Shown piece after piece: positions 45,285-55,068 of a stretch of DNA of 64,000 bases. The first letter of the stretch is position 1, and each line of letters opens with the position of its first letter. A program made the translations under genes and the position numbers. Source of the stretch: Kovacikia minuta CCNUW1 (GTDB taxonomy: Bacteria > Cyanobacteriota > Cyanobacteriia > Leptolyngbyales > Leptolyngbyaceae); assembly GCF_020091585.1 (NCBI RefSeq), contig NZ_CP083583.1:930001-994000 (forward strand). Direction: 5' to 3'. The notes under the pieces were generated by a model that was given only the letters and a program-made list of their open reading frames with translations, did no database searches and was not told the DNA's origin.

Positions 45285-46088
45285 TTAGAGTGAGAGTTGC
45301 CCATTGAGATAAGCGCAACGGTGCAGCAACACTTGCGGCACATTGTCCGCTTTCCACTGTGCCCCGGTCAGTTTGATACGTGCGCTGATCTGCTTCACCG
45401 TCGATTCAATCGTGCCCGACCCAATTGAAATGCCTTCGGCTTGGTAGTAACTATAGTTGACAATGCGATGACGATGTTTGGTGAGATAGGCGATGAAGTT
45501 GTCAACCTGTTCATGCTGCCAACCCGTGAATTGCTCAATTGCGCCATCTACGTTACCCTGCCACAACAAGCTTTCCACAGTGGCTAATCGTTGCAGTGAA
45601 CCACCGACTTTGTACAGATTTTCGACCAGATGAAACCAATCTAAAATCTCACGTCGTTGGCTGACTTCAGCAATCCCTGCAAACAAGTTCCAAATCCCAT
45701 CATGACCATCACCGAGACAAGTAACCGGAGTGTTCAGCGGTTGTTCGTTGACCCATTGGACTAATTGCTCATTGTCTTGCAAAAATGCCTCACAGCAATG
45801 TCCATGCAGATTCACAGCTTTGTAATCCTGCCATCTACAAATCTCTCCTTTTGGAGTACGAATCCGCACCTTGCCGCCATCAATACTCATTTCCTCCACT
45901 GCGGTTTCAATTCGTGGCAACTCGAAGCACTGCCGATGCACTAACCGTTGCTGTGTCCCTCTGGAAACCTTCATTCCCGTTAGAATCGGAATATCTTGAG
46001 CAGATCGCTCATAGGACACATTCGCACTCAAAATCAAGCAGCATTTCTCCAAGTAAGGACTTAACTGAGTGCGCTCTTTCACGTTCAA
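45285..46088 (-). CDS. ISKra4-family transposase catalytic ORF (copy 2)
   Basis: The same 267-aa product as at 36291-37094 except SGTIES in place of SGMIES. Since Thr/Met lies beside the presumed catalytic Glu, one copy may be impaired. It starts with TTG overlapping the stop of the 105-aa ORF. Confidence 0.88.
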   Translation of the reverse strand: MNVKERTQLSPYLEKCCLILSANVSYERSAQDIPILTGMKVSRGTQQRLVHRQCFELPRIETAVEEMSIDGGKVRIRTPKGEICRWQDYKAVNLHGHCCEAFLQDNEQLVQWVNEQPLNTPVTCLGDGHDGIWNLFAGIAEVSQRREILDWFHLVENLYKVGGSLQRLATVESLLWQGNVDGAIEQFTGWQHEQVDNFIAYLTKHRHRIVNYSYYQAEGISIGSGTIESTVKQISARIKLTGAQWKADNVPQVLLHRCAYLNGQLSL

Positions 46089-46402
46089 GACTTTCGCTTG
46101 GTTTTCGGTGAGGCTGATGCTGCCAAGGATGCTTTTGAGTTGCCGACTTCGTCCGCTGCTAGGACCGCTTGCCCTTGTGATAAAAAATTACCGATTTCTG
46201 GACTGACCTGCTCCAGGACATGTCCTCTTACTGCCGCTTCGATGCCTTCAAGGGTGGTTAATTGCTCTGGGGCAGTTTCATCGTAGAGCAATGCCGCTAT
46301 CGCACGAGCGTGAGCTTGAATTTGTTGAAGTTTCTCAGCATCCATCGTCGGCATCCTTGGGAAATAGTAGGGGGTCCCTTTAGCATAATCGAGTCTTCCC
46401 AA
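46085..46402 (-). CDS. ISKra4-family transposase N-terminal ORF (copy 2)
   Basis: Identical 105-aa product to 37091-37408, overlapping the catalytic ORF by four bases in the -1 frame. Confidence 0.85.
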   Translation of the reverse strand: MGRLDYAKGTPYYFPRMPTMDAEKLQQIQAHARAIAALLYDETAPEQLTTLEGIEAAVRGHVLEQVSPEIGNFLSQGQAVLAADEVGNSKASLAASASPKTKRKS

Positions 46403-46448
46403 TTCGCTGCCTAAGTATTCCTACTCATTGCATAACTGGGATGCACCC

Positions 46449-48795
46449 GATCTACAAAACCTTGAAATAGCTCTTCGGAAAAATTGTGAGTTTCGGTTGG
46501 ATTCAACTTAACAAACTCAAACCCAAACTGCATCAACTCTCTCAGGAATTGGGCATCCTTCAAATCATTCTTCAACGAAGGTACTTTCGCCGCAGCCTGT
46601 ATCAGATTATTGATAAACTGGATCGCCCTCACTGGGTTATTCACCCCCTCCAGCAATTGCCCCAAGTCACTCACACCCTTTTGAAGCGCCGTTGCAATCT
46701 CCCCACTGCCCTTAAACTGCCCATTCGCATCAGGCACTTGCAGCCGCCAGAGCCGATCCAGAAAGCCAAATGCCCCATCCTCCACTGGCACTGTCGCTTC
46801 CGGGTTCGGGTTCAACCAGGCATAGGTCTTCGCCAACTCCATCACTGCTGTGGTCAATGCCTGTTGTTCTGCTAAGTCAGTGACTCCAGGGGTTGCCTCA
46901 GTTACTACATCTAACAGGGTTGCTTGAAATACCTGCACCCTAACGGAGGTGGGACTTGTCGAATTGAGGGCATCTCCAATCAGTTCCTGTGCTAACCATG
47001 CCCCTGCCCAATGCTCAAATCCTTCATACACCCCTGCCTTAACCCCTTGCGAGTCAAACGCATCCACAAACAGCCCTTGCATCACTAATTCCATCCGGTT
47101 GATTAATGCCTGGTCACTGGCTTGTTTGAATCCATCAGGCGTAATCAGTGTTGCTAACCGTTCCCCAATTCCCAGGAGGATATTTTTCCGATTATTCAGG
47201 GCTGCTTTCTCATTGATGGTGGTGGGATGGGTACTAATGGAATCTACCGCCACGGTTAGAATTTTGTCGATGCTCTCAACGTATTCAAACTCATAGCCGT
47301 TGCCCGTTGGTTCCTTATGATCTTCTTTATCCTCTGGAGTTAGAGGTCCGCCATTATATCCAGGAGTCCATCCACCTCCGCCACCAGAGCCACCCCCACT
47401 GTAGTAACCCCAGTTACCATCCTTGCCAACTTTGCCCCAGGTCTGCACATCATCGCCATCTGGGTCAACCGTTTTGGGTGGATCGCTGAACGGTCCTGCA
47501 CTGCCCCCTTCCGTCCACTGGTCATCATCTTCCACCCGTCTATCACCCGGAACAAAGAACTGGAAGCGGGTGCGCTGGGAATTCCCTGCGACATCCGTAC
47601 TGGTTACGATCAGGTTATACACTTCCTCATCCTGCAAGACAGAATTATTCGCTGCCAGTTCACTGATCACTTGATCAAATGCGGTGCCACTGGTTGAACC
47701 TGCCACGGTAAAGGAATGTTGGGCGATCGACTGTCCATCACTTGTCCGTTCGATCGCGTAAACCACCTCCACATCGTTCAAATTGTCCTGCACCGTGCCC
47801 TGCAAGTGCATTCCCCGCTCCCAGGCAATCCCATCAATCACATCCGGCAGTGATGTTTCTGGTGCAGAGCGATCCAACTTAAACAGCACCGATTTCTCTG
47901 CCATCTGGTTGTCTGCCGTCAGCAGTTTCAAGCGCAAGGTGTACGTGCCATCGGCTAATCCATCCTCAGTTAAAGCTGCCAGTGCTGCTTCACTCAATGT
48001 AAAGGTTCCGTCTGGATGCAAGAACTCAGTCACATCCTGGAACGTTGCATTTGCTGTCTGATCAAAGGTTGCTTGCAATCCGGTAATTGGACTGGGAGCA
48101 GAAACCACCCCAGAAATCCCTGGAAGATAAGTCCACTCATCGGTCGCATTGCCCGTGTTTTGCGTCAGTTGTGCCAGCAAGACAGGGTTAAGATTCACTC
48201 CAGTTCCCGTCGTGTTCAGCGTCACAGAATAGGATTGAGACGTTTCATTGCCTGCCACATCGGTAGAGGTAATGGTCAGCGTTTGCACGCCACTTAAGCC
48301 ACCAAAGTCCAGAGATCGCAGAAATAGCCCATTCTCTGCCACGGGCACCGTCACTTCTGGCAAATTACCCAACTGGTAGCGCAAGGATGCCACTGCTGAG
48401 AGGGTGCCATCGATCGCCCCCACTAAGCGAGTGCCCATTGTCAAGGTTGCGCCATTTTCCAGGACAACCGGATTGTTGCTATCTGCTGCCAGGGTTTTGA
48501 TTTGTGCGGTCGGTGCCGTTGCATCCACCGTCACCATTAATGTTGCCGCCTGACTGTCACCATTCGCATTATGGGCGATCGCACTCAGGAGATTGTTCCC
48601 CGCTGGCAAGGCAGACGTGATCTCAACTGACCACTCGCCATTCGCGTCAGCGATCGTCTGTCCCAACAGTTGTTGTCCCCGCAACAGCCGCACCGTAGCT
48701 CCAGCTTCAGCCGTTCCCATCACGGTAGGGGTTGCATCACTGGTAATGCCATCTGAACTACTCAGACCGCTATCGGTTGCTGCCATTAACCGCAC
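46449..48795 (-). pseudogene. middle part of giant surface protein (Ig-like repeats, helical domain)
   Basis: About 780 residues. The N-terminal third has bacterial Ig-like repeats (TPTVMGTAEAGATVRLLRG, GEWSVEITSALPAGNN) and a cadherin/Ig-like stretch. A Gly/Asp/Trp-rich linker follows at about residues 420-500 (YYSGGGSGGGGGW). A helical domain ends NFSEELFQGFVD, where the ISKra4 copy breaks the frame. It joins the upstream segment through a one-base deletion near 48790, because the upstream frame ends PAMPKECG while this one reads GVRLMAATDSG. These repeats typify secreted adhesins. Confidence 0.8.
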
Positions 48796-51293
48796 TCCTT
48801 GGGCATTGCCGGAACGAGTGTATTGATGGAGAGAGAGGTTGCTGTCGAAGCTGGACTGGTGTTGCCTGCCAAATCAGTCGCTGTCGCACTCAGGCTATGC
48901 GTCCCATTCCGCAGTTGGCTGGTCGTCACCCGCCAGTTACCCGTTGCATCCGCATAGGTTTCAGCAATCAGATCCGTTCCTTCATACAGTTCGACCAGAG
49001 CACCCGCTTCCGCACTGCCACTAATCTTCACTGCTGTGGTACCAACTGCTGTCCAACTGAGATTAACGGGGGCGATCGGTGCCTGGGTATCGAGGTTAAA
49101 CGTCAGATCGAATAACTCAGAAAGGTTGCCCTGTTCATCCTCTGCTTGCAAATGCAAGGTATGGGCACCCTGCGAAAGAGTTCCCCCATAGATGGCTTCC
49201 AACTGTGCCTGGTTCAGCGTAAAACTGCCATCGGCTTGAAGTTGTGCCGTAATGTCAATGAAATTAGCCGTTTGGATGTTGCCAAACCCTGCCCGTAACA
49301 CCGTGACCTGATCGACATTCGTCACAGTTCCGCTAACGGTTGGATCTGAAGTAATCCCATCCGTGTTGGTGTATCCGTAAAGAGACGTATCATTTACCAG
49401 TTCAGCCAGAATGATGGGAGCATCCAGATCCCGATTCACAGTGATTGAGTAGGGTGGCAGCGTAATCTCATTGCCTGCCAGGTCGATCGCCTTCACCGTC
49501 AAGGTATGCGCCCCGTTGCTGATGCCCGTAAAATCGATCGCCACATCAAAACCGCCATCTGCCTGCACGGTTACTGAAATCGGCGATTGTCCTGTTGCCA
49601 ACGTATCGAAGTAGTACGACACCGAATCGATCACACTACCAGTGCCATTGGCACTCCCCACCAACCGAGCGTTATTCATCAATGTGGCATTGTTGCTCAA
49701 ACTGCTGATGGTCAGGGTTGGCGCGACGGTATCGATCGTCACACTCAAGGTATCCGAAACCGCACTAATATTCCCTGCCACATCGCCAGCTTCAACCTTA
49801 AACGTATGCACCCCATCCGTCAGGTCTGCATATCCTGCTTGCCAGATGCCATTGCTATTGGCATAGACAGCCGCTCTACCCGCGTTATCAGTGCCATAAT
49901 CACGGTAGATGATGACCAAACTTCCCGCTTCTGCAACGCCGCGAATCATCGGGTTATTGACCTTGGTTACCCGATCCTGGTGACTACTGCCACTATCGCT
50001 TTCAGGAATCAGGGCGATCGTCGGAACTGTAGGAGCGATCGTATCGAGGGTAAACGTCAACGAGAAAGGAGTGGAGAGATTGCCAAACTCATCCTGTGCC
50101 AGGAGCGTCAGGGTATGAACGCCCTCTGGCAGTGAACCGCCATAAATCGTGTCCAACAGACTGCGGCTCAAGGAGAAGCTGCCATCTGCCTGCATCTGAG
50201 GCAATACATTCACATAATTCGCGATCGTCTTGTTCTCAAATCCAGCCTGAAAACTACTGATTAAATGGGTCTCGCTGACAGAACCAATAATCGTCGCGAT
50301 CGACGTAATCCAATCAGCCCCAGCAACGGGAGCGGTGTTGTAGACCAAAACGGTATCGTTCTCCAGGTGAGCCGTTACGACTGGGGCGATCGTATCGATG
50401 ACCACAGACAGCCCATAGCTGGTATTGACATCTGCGCCACTGGCATAGACCCGCACATAGTAGGTGCCCGCACTCAAGTGAGCTGTGACCATCTCCGCAG
50501 TACTGTCTGGGTTGCTGGAACTTTGCAAAACGCTGCTACTATCCAGCAGTTGCAGATTGGCATCTCCACTGAGTCCACTCAGGCGAAACCTGACCCCTGT
50601 GGTTACAGCCAGATCGAAGCGGTAGTAATCATTGTTGTCATTCGTTCCAACTACTCCACTGTAAGAACCCGACCCATTCAAGCTACCAATATTAAAGGCA
50701 GTCGTGGTTGTATTCCCCGCGTTATCAATTTGTGAGGGCGAATCAAACTGAGTGGTAGAGGAAATAATCTTCCAGTTAGTATTTGTTGTACCAAAATCAA
50801 CCGCAGCGCTATAGGTTGTGCCGTTCATCAACCAGATTGCCGTCTGCCCAGAACTGTAGTTACGCCAGAGGATGTCATTTTTCTGATCACCATTGAAATC
50901 GGTGATACCTGCGATCGCCCAGCCAGTCCCACTCAAGGTTGGTAGACTGATGGCTGTGCTGAACGCTGTGCCATTCATCAACCAGATCACATTCTGCCCA
51001 TTGCTGCTGTTGCGCCAGAAGATATCGCTTTGCCCATCGCCATTAAAGTCCCCGGTTCCGACCACACTCCAGGCAGCACTGACCGTTCCTATGTCGGGGG
51101 AGCTACTCAACGCCACCCCATTCATCAGCCACAGGACGGTGCGACCTGAATCGTTATTGCCCGTACTGGTATTGCGCCAGAGAATGTCCGCTTGCCCATC
51201 CCCATTAAAATCATCCGTTGCCGCAATCTTCCAGTCTGCTCCGCTGACCGTTCCCAAAGACACTGCCGTGCTGTAAGTACTTCCATTCATCAA
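48786..51293 (-). pseudogene. N-terminal part of giant surface protein (FG-GAP, PPC and Ig-like repeats), 5' end missing
   Basis: 835 residues. Residues 1-190 hold four FG-GAP-type repeats with DFNGDGQADILWRN and IWLMNG-x cores. A pre-peptidase C-terminal-like (PPC) domain at about 210-310 (DYYRFDLAVTTGVRFRLSG, GTYYVRVYASGAD) follows. Then come five Ig-like repeats with LDTIAPTVPTIAL and AEAGSLVIIYRDYG motifs. The frame starts abruptly inside an FG-GAP repeat with no signal peptide, and homology ends at about 51297. The 3' end is shifted by a one-base deletion. Secretion and calcium binding are inferred from the domain types. Confidence 0.8.
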
Positions 51294-51572
51294 CCAGATA
51301 AGGGGTCTGAGTAGTAACGGAACAGAAAGTTACGCTAAGAGGTGTACCAATTAAATCTGCTGGGAATTAGAAGCCTGAAACCCTTGATATTCCGTTCAAG
51401 ATTTCTGTACCAAATAGCCTACAGTCTTACTGGTACGTCTCATTGAGACTGAAAAGTACTTCTTGAAACGCTTACCCAGCTATTGTTTCAGCCTTAACGT
51501 GAGTTTCTGTTCCATTGCTACTCAAACCCCTTGTTCTTCCCTCTCTAAGGACTCTGTGCCGGTGATCTCCCC
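51294..51572. other. junction region with no identified gene
   Basis: About 280 bp between the abrupt start of the surface-protein frame and the Cys-rich gene. It begins with GGGTCTGAGTAGTAACGG and has no repeat or gene I recognise. It may contain a mobile-element end. Confidence 0.3.
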
Positions 51573-52136
51573 TTACCCCTCCTCTCCTAAATCAGACACA
51601 ATCGGTGCTCTCAAAGGACAGTTCGCCAATGGGCAATGGGACGGCTCAATCTCCCGCTCCTCGGTAAAGCCCGCTACCCGATTCCCCGTATGGCTGGAGA
51701 ACAGCTCCAACATCTGCCCCAACAGAGTCTTCACCCCAATGGGCGTTAACCCTGCGGTATGAACCGGTTCAATCACCGCTACCCGCTCATTGCCCATCCA
51801 CAACTCCGCTCCAATGGCGTGTATCCGACTGGCCTTGGTCTTGCGGTACCAGTGCAACACGGCATTGGGAAAGGCGATCGTCGGTAAGCTCAAGCTCACG
51901 GTCTTGCCTGAAGCTGGCACCGTAGCCAGATCCCCCTCTCCCTCTACCCCCAACTGTGAGCGATAGCGTGACTTCTTATAAGCCTTGCGCTGCGCCTGGT
52001 TGCGGTAATAGTAACGCCGGTCGGGGCAGGTCTTTGAGTCCCAGCAACCATCTCCTGTTGGGCCATGCAGTTCATGCGCTCGTTCACAGTCAAGCAATGC
52101 ACAGTGGAGGCACTTTTTGGGGACTTTACGGGGCAT
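51573..52136 (-). CDS. unknown 187-aa protein with Cys-rich N-terminus
   Basis: The N-terminus has a zinc-finger-like cysteine cluster (KKCLHCALLDCERAHELHG, then DGCWDSKTCPDRRYYYRN). A basic linker (QRKAYKKSRYRSQ) follows. The C-terminal domain has alternating beta strands (AVLHWYRKTKASRIHAIGAELWMGNERVAVIEP is one stretch, quoted by its parts LHWYRKTK and ELWMGNERVAV). I do not recognise a family. Cys spacing suggests DNA or RNA binding. It is monocistronic at the left edge of the plasmid-like region. The start is the ATG at 52136 with no clear Shine-Dalgarno box. Confidence 0.6.
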   Translation of the reverse strand: MPRKVPKKCLHCALLDCERAHELHGPTGDGCWDSKTCPDRRYYYRNQAQRKAYKKSRYRSQLGVEGEGDLATVPASGKTVSLSLPTIAFPNAVLHWYRKTKASRIHAIGAELWMGNERVAVIEPVHTAGLTPIGVKTLLGQMLELFSSHTGNRVAGFTEEREIEPSHCPLANCPLRAPIVSDLGEEG

Positions 52137-52609
52137 AGGGAGCGGGGAAAGGGGTTGATATCAGAGTGCCCACCACAGAACTCAGGCAGAGTGGGAATCC
52201 CAGCATTATGATATCATGCCCCTGCTTTTAGTCCGATTTTAGTCCGATGTCAGATATTGTTCACTTATCTGACATGAAACCGCTCATTCTTGGAGTTTGA
52301 AACCATAGGTTGAGCATTCTGAGCTTCAATGCGCTCTAAAACGGGGGGAATTGACGAGGCAATGGACCTTTGAGCGGCGCTTTGATTCGGGTGATGCCTT
52401 AACGTTGGCTCAAGTGATGCTTTCAACTTGGAGGGGACCACACAGCCCAGAGCACACAGCCAGCAGGACGGGGAAGAGACGGACAAAGACCAGGGCACAC
52501 ACAACCCAGGGAAGAGGGAAGAGTCCCACCAGGTTGGGGAAGCTCGATAGGCTGATAACATGCTAAATTAGCAATCCAGTACCTAAGCAAAATATCAAAT
52601 AGTTATTTT
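52137..52609. repeat. intergenic region with partial E repeat (52375-52545)
   Basis: The second half carries a partial copy of repeat family E: GGACCACACAGCCCAGAG, GAAGAGACGGACAAAGACC and GAGTCCCACCAGGTTGGGG, in the order seen at 56405 and in the inverted copy at 59810. No gene is seen. Confidence 0.5.
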
Positions 52610-52621
52610 ATGGGAGTGCTT

Positions 52622-52915
52622 ATGAGAGAATTTGCCAGATTGAGTTCTGGGAAACAAATGGGAAAGATTCAGCTTCGAGTCCAGGTGCCAAAAGGACTGG
52701 ATACCCTCGTCAGGATGATTGCCCCCTTTCTGAATACTGGACAGATGTGGACACCGGCTGAGGTCGTTACAGACGCGCTGGTGCTCTGGCTCAAACAACC
52801 CCAGAATCAGGCGTTGATCAAGCGGCACAAAATCAACGAGCGGCTGAAAGAACTCCTGACCAAGAGCGAGCAAGAAGAGCTTGCAGCGCTGTTTCAAGCT
52901 GAGGTAGAAGAGTGA
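52622..52915 (+). CDS. small unknown protein, first gene of a four-gene operon
   Basis: 97 aa from ATG at 52622, preferred over 52610 because GGAG lies 5 nt before it. A basic arm and strand (GKIQLRVQVPKGLDTLVRMIAPFL) is followed by two helices (TPAEVVTDALVLWLKQPQ and a Lys/Glu-rich C-terminal helix). This could be a ribbon-helix-helix-like or other small DNA-binding fold. Its stop overlaps the GTG start of the next gene. Confidence 0.6.
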   Translation: MREFARLSSGKQMGKIQLRVQVPKGLDTLVRMIAPFLNTGQMWTPAEVVTDALVLWLKQPQNQALIKRHKINERLKELLTKSEQEELAALFQAEVEE

Positions 52916-53310
52916 AGCCATTCTGGATGATTGGAATTCTGGCGCTCTTACTGACCAGTTGTGTGGCTGAACCCACTGAGACCAGTGCGCCCGCTGTGGG
53001 AGGGGCAGGCGGAGCTGCCGCCGCAGGTGGGGCCGCAGGTGGAGCAGTGTATCAAGCGGAACAACCCAGGCAGACGCCCACCCCAATGCGGATTGATGAC
53101 CCCGATCAGCCGAATGAGTCTGTTATGGTTGATTATGTCTGGGGTGAAACGCAAAACGAGGCCGATCGCAATTGCCAGTCCCTCTTAGCTCAATACGGCA
53201 TGAAGTTTGACAAAGCCCGCCGCAACTCAACTCGTGGCAAACGCTGGCAGTGTTGGGGATGGAGCAATCACCCGGAATCGACGAATGTTCCCGACAGGAG
53301 GAGACAGTGA
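52912..53310 (+). CDS. small lipoprotein
   Basis: 132 aa starting GTG in a GTGA overlap with the previous gene. It has a lipoprotein signal (MKPFWMIGILALLLTSC, lipobox LTSC) and a Gly/Ala-rich linker (GGAGGAAAAGGAAGGA). A C-terminal domain with two Cys and several Trp (NCQSLLAQYGMKF, RWQCWGWSNHPE) follows. It is probably attached to a membrane facing the periplasm. I do not recognise the family. A strong AGGAGG box for the next gene lies near its 3' end. Confidence 0.65.
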   Translation: MKPFWMIGILALLLTSCVAEPTETSAPAVGGAGGAAAAGGAAGGAVYQAEQPRQTPTPMRIDDPDQPNESVMVDYVWGETQNEADRNCQSLLAQYGMKFDKARRNSTRGKRWQCWGWSNHPESTNVPDRRRQ

Positions 53311-53313
53311 TTA

Positions 53314-53799
53314 TTGTTGAATCGGTTTTATGTTTCTACGCACTTCAATTACCCTCCCACAATTGAGTGTTCCGAGCTGCCCCCCGATGACTCCGGGAAC
53401 ATAGAGATTTATCTGTTTGACCTGTGTGATCGCCCGCCTCTGGTGGGAGAAAGGAGGACCTATCCGGATGGGGTGCTTCAGGTCGTTGAGGTTCATTCCT
53501 ATCTTCCCCCCTCGCCGGGTGAGATTGAAGCGGTTTATGTGGCGGTTTGTACGGTTGATGGCAGCCCGCATCGTCGCCAGGACTGGTTTACTCAAGAGCA
53601 CGACCACATCCTGTACATCATGATGAAGGATGGGAAACTGGTTGAGCGAGAGCCAGACATCATCGATTGGGGAATTGCCAGCAGCCTGCGGAGTATTGAC
53701 GGCGAGAAGACCCTTTTCACCCTGAAAGGAGACCGTCCCGTTCAGGGCTACGCCAAAATTGCGGTCTGTGACCTCACTCAAGTCCCGGCCCTCATCTAA
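53314..53799 (+). CDS. unknown 161-aa protein of the operon
   Basis: It starts with TTG at 53314 (AGGAGG about 12 nt upstream). A beta-rich, acidic, soluble protein with NIEIYLFDLCDRPPLVGERR, FTQEHDHILYIMMKDGKL and GYAKIAVCDLTQVP. No family, signal peptide or metal site is recognised. Its stop is directly followed by the ATG of the next gene. Confidence 0.6.
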   Translation: MLNRFYVSTHFNYPPTIECSELPPDDSGNIEIYLFDLCDRPPLVGERRTYPDGVLQVVEVHSYLPPSPGEIEAVYVAVCTVDGSPHRRQDWFTQEHDHILYIMMKDGKLVEREPDIIDWGIASSLRSIDGEKTLFTLKGDRPVQGYAKIAVCDLTQVPALI

Positions 53800-54126
53800 A
53801 TGGACGCAACAGAACAGCTAGAAGCCCTCAAAATGCGGGTCGGTGCCCAACCAGGGCAGGTGGTCCTATTCGTTGACCTGTCTGCTGTAGAGCAGCCCTC
53901 CGAAGTGCTAAAGCGGCTCACAGCGATGGGATATGAACCCCAGCTCCGTTACCTGGAGTTGCAGACGGGATTGCATGTGGTTGCCGTCCTCAAGGACGAA
54001 CAGCACGACCCGACACAACCCCTCGATGAAGCGTACCTGCTCGATGAGTGGGAGGCGTTGGGGGAACAGATCCATCAGGAGGCGGTGCGGTTATGGCGGG
54101 GCTATCCCCGACCGATCGCTGCTTGA
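53800..54126 (+). CDS. unknown 108-aa protein, last gene of the operon
   Basis: It begins at the base after the previous stop codon, so translation is likely coupled. Small alpha/beta protein: GQVVLFVDLSAVEQPSEVLKRL, then GLHVVAVLKDEQHD and an acidic helix with EWEALGEQIHQEAVRLW. I do not recognise it. The four-gene order (small DNA-binding-like, lipoprotein, two unknown soluble proteins) is unlike any cassette I know. Confidence 0.6.
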   Translation: MDATEQLEALKMRVGAQPGQVVLFVDLSAVEQPSEVLKRLTAMGYEPQLRYLELQTGLHVVAVLKDEQHDPTQPLDEAYLLDEWEALGEQIHQEAVRLWRGYPRPIAA

Positions 54127-54129
54127 TGG

Positions 54130-54400
54130 GGGAATGGGCAGAGGCCCACCGAATGGGTGATGCAGGATGGTAGGTAGGGTAGGGGGGGATAGTAGTGGGA
54201 GTCAGGATAGGAGGGGATGACCGTTAGCATACCGCTCGATCGCACTTTAGGGTAAACCCCATCCCCTGAAAGCCTTATGTAGAGGGCAATGTGCAATGCG
54301 AGATTACCCCTAAACGAGCTGCTATCACAGGGGCAATCGCAGGCGGACCACACGACCAGCCACAATCAGAACACCCACAATCAGAACACCCAGCAGAGGG
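54130..54400. repeat. long diverged repeat family E, copy 1
   Basis: Core: GGTAAACCCCATCCCCTGAA, GCAATGTGCAATGCGAG, TTACCCCTAAACGAGCTG, then GACCACACGACC. It is shared in order with copies at 55625, 56160 and 56405 and the inverted copy at 59810. Minus-strand frames through it look non-coding. Confidence 0.65.
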
Positions 54401-54479
54401 CAGAGGAGGCCCACCATCCCAGCCTGGGTAGGGCAGAGGAGGTCTGGGAATCGGATCGCTCCCTCAGGGCAACTTCCCC

Positions 54480-54960
54480 GCTATCAGGGAGTGCGATCGC
54501 CCTGTGTCATCAAGGGGAGAGGTCGCAGAGTGTGAAGGCTACCCTTCCCCCTCCTCCAGTGGGTTGCATCCCGGTGGGAACCTCTTTGAGCTTGGGTTGT
54601 GGGTCTTCTCTGGGTGTGGTCGGGCTTGCCCGAATTGGCGGAGCGTCCCTGGATTGGCAGACCGATCGCAGGTTGGCTGAGCGTTCCCCCCTCCTGGCAG
54701 CCTTCCCCGGCCTGCAAGTATCCCCCGCTGGTATCCCCCTCCGGGTGGTGGGTCGGTCATGTCCTGCGGATGGTTCACGATAAAGGCGCTCACTCGTATA
54801 CGGCTCAACCCTTACATAGCGGGAGGTTCACAAGTCATCCCCGACATTCCCCCAGATGGTAAGCGGTCATTGGGCCGTGTCCTGTGGTCGTGTTCTCTTG
54901 CCGCTCTCCGTGCTGGTTCTCAGGCTGTGGTCGTGTTCTGTCCCAGCTGTGTGTCTCTTC
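54480..54960. repeat. long diverged repeat family F, copy 1
   Basis: Contains GGGAGAGGTCGCAGAG, CTTGAGCTTGGG-like DNA, CCGAATTGGCGGAGC, GATTGGCAGACCGATCGCAG, CCCTCCGGGTGGTGGG and GGTTCACGAT. The same blocks are in the same order at 56760-57180. No gene is evident. The gap up to 55068 holds nothing else. Confidence 0.6.
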
Positions 54961-55068
54961 CCCTCATTGGGTGCAGTCCGACAAGGGTAAAGAGCCTACA
55001 GAGAGTTATCCGGCACAATTAAGAGATACTTATATCCGCCTGAGGAACGACAACCAGACAATTTCTCC

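Larger units (their letters stand above)
45261..46448 (-). mobile_element. ISKra4-family insertion sequence, copy 2
   Basis: 1,188 bp with the same ends as copy 1. The host flanks carry a 9-bp direct repeat GATCTACAA (45252-45260 and 46449-46457). It is inserted in frame-restorable fashion in the giant surface-protein gene. Confidence 0.93.

Noticed and set aside
46486-50735. Plus-strand open frames of 60-180 codons opposite the surface protein
   Set aside because: Shadows of a repetitive coding sequence on the other strand, with no family match.
53933-54160. Alternative frame overlapping the last operon gene
   Set aside because: Arg/Trp/Ser-rich out-of-frame translation of the 108-aa gene. 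The in-frame product is better coupled to the upstream gene.
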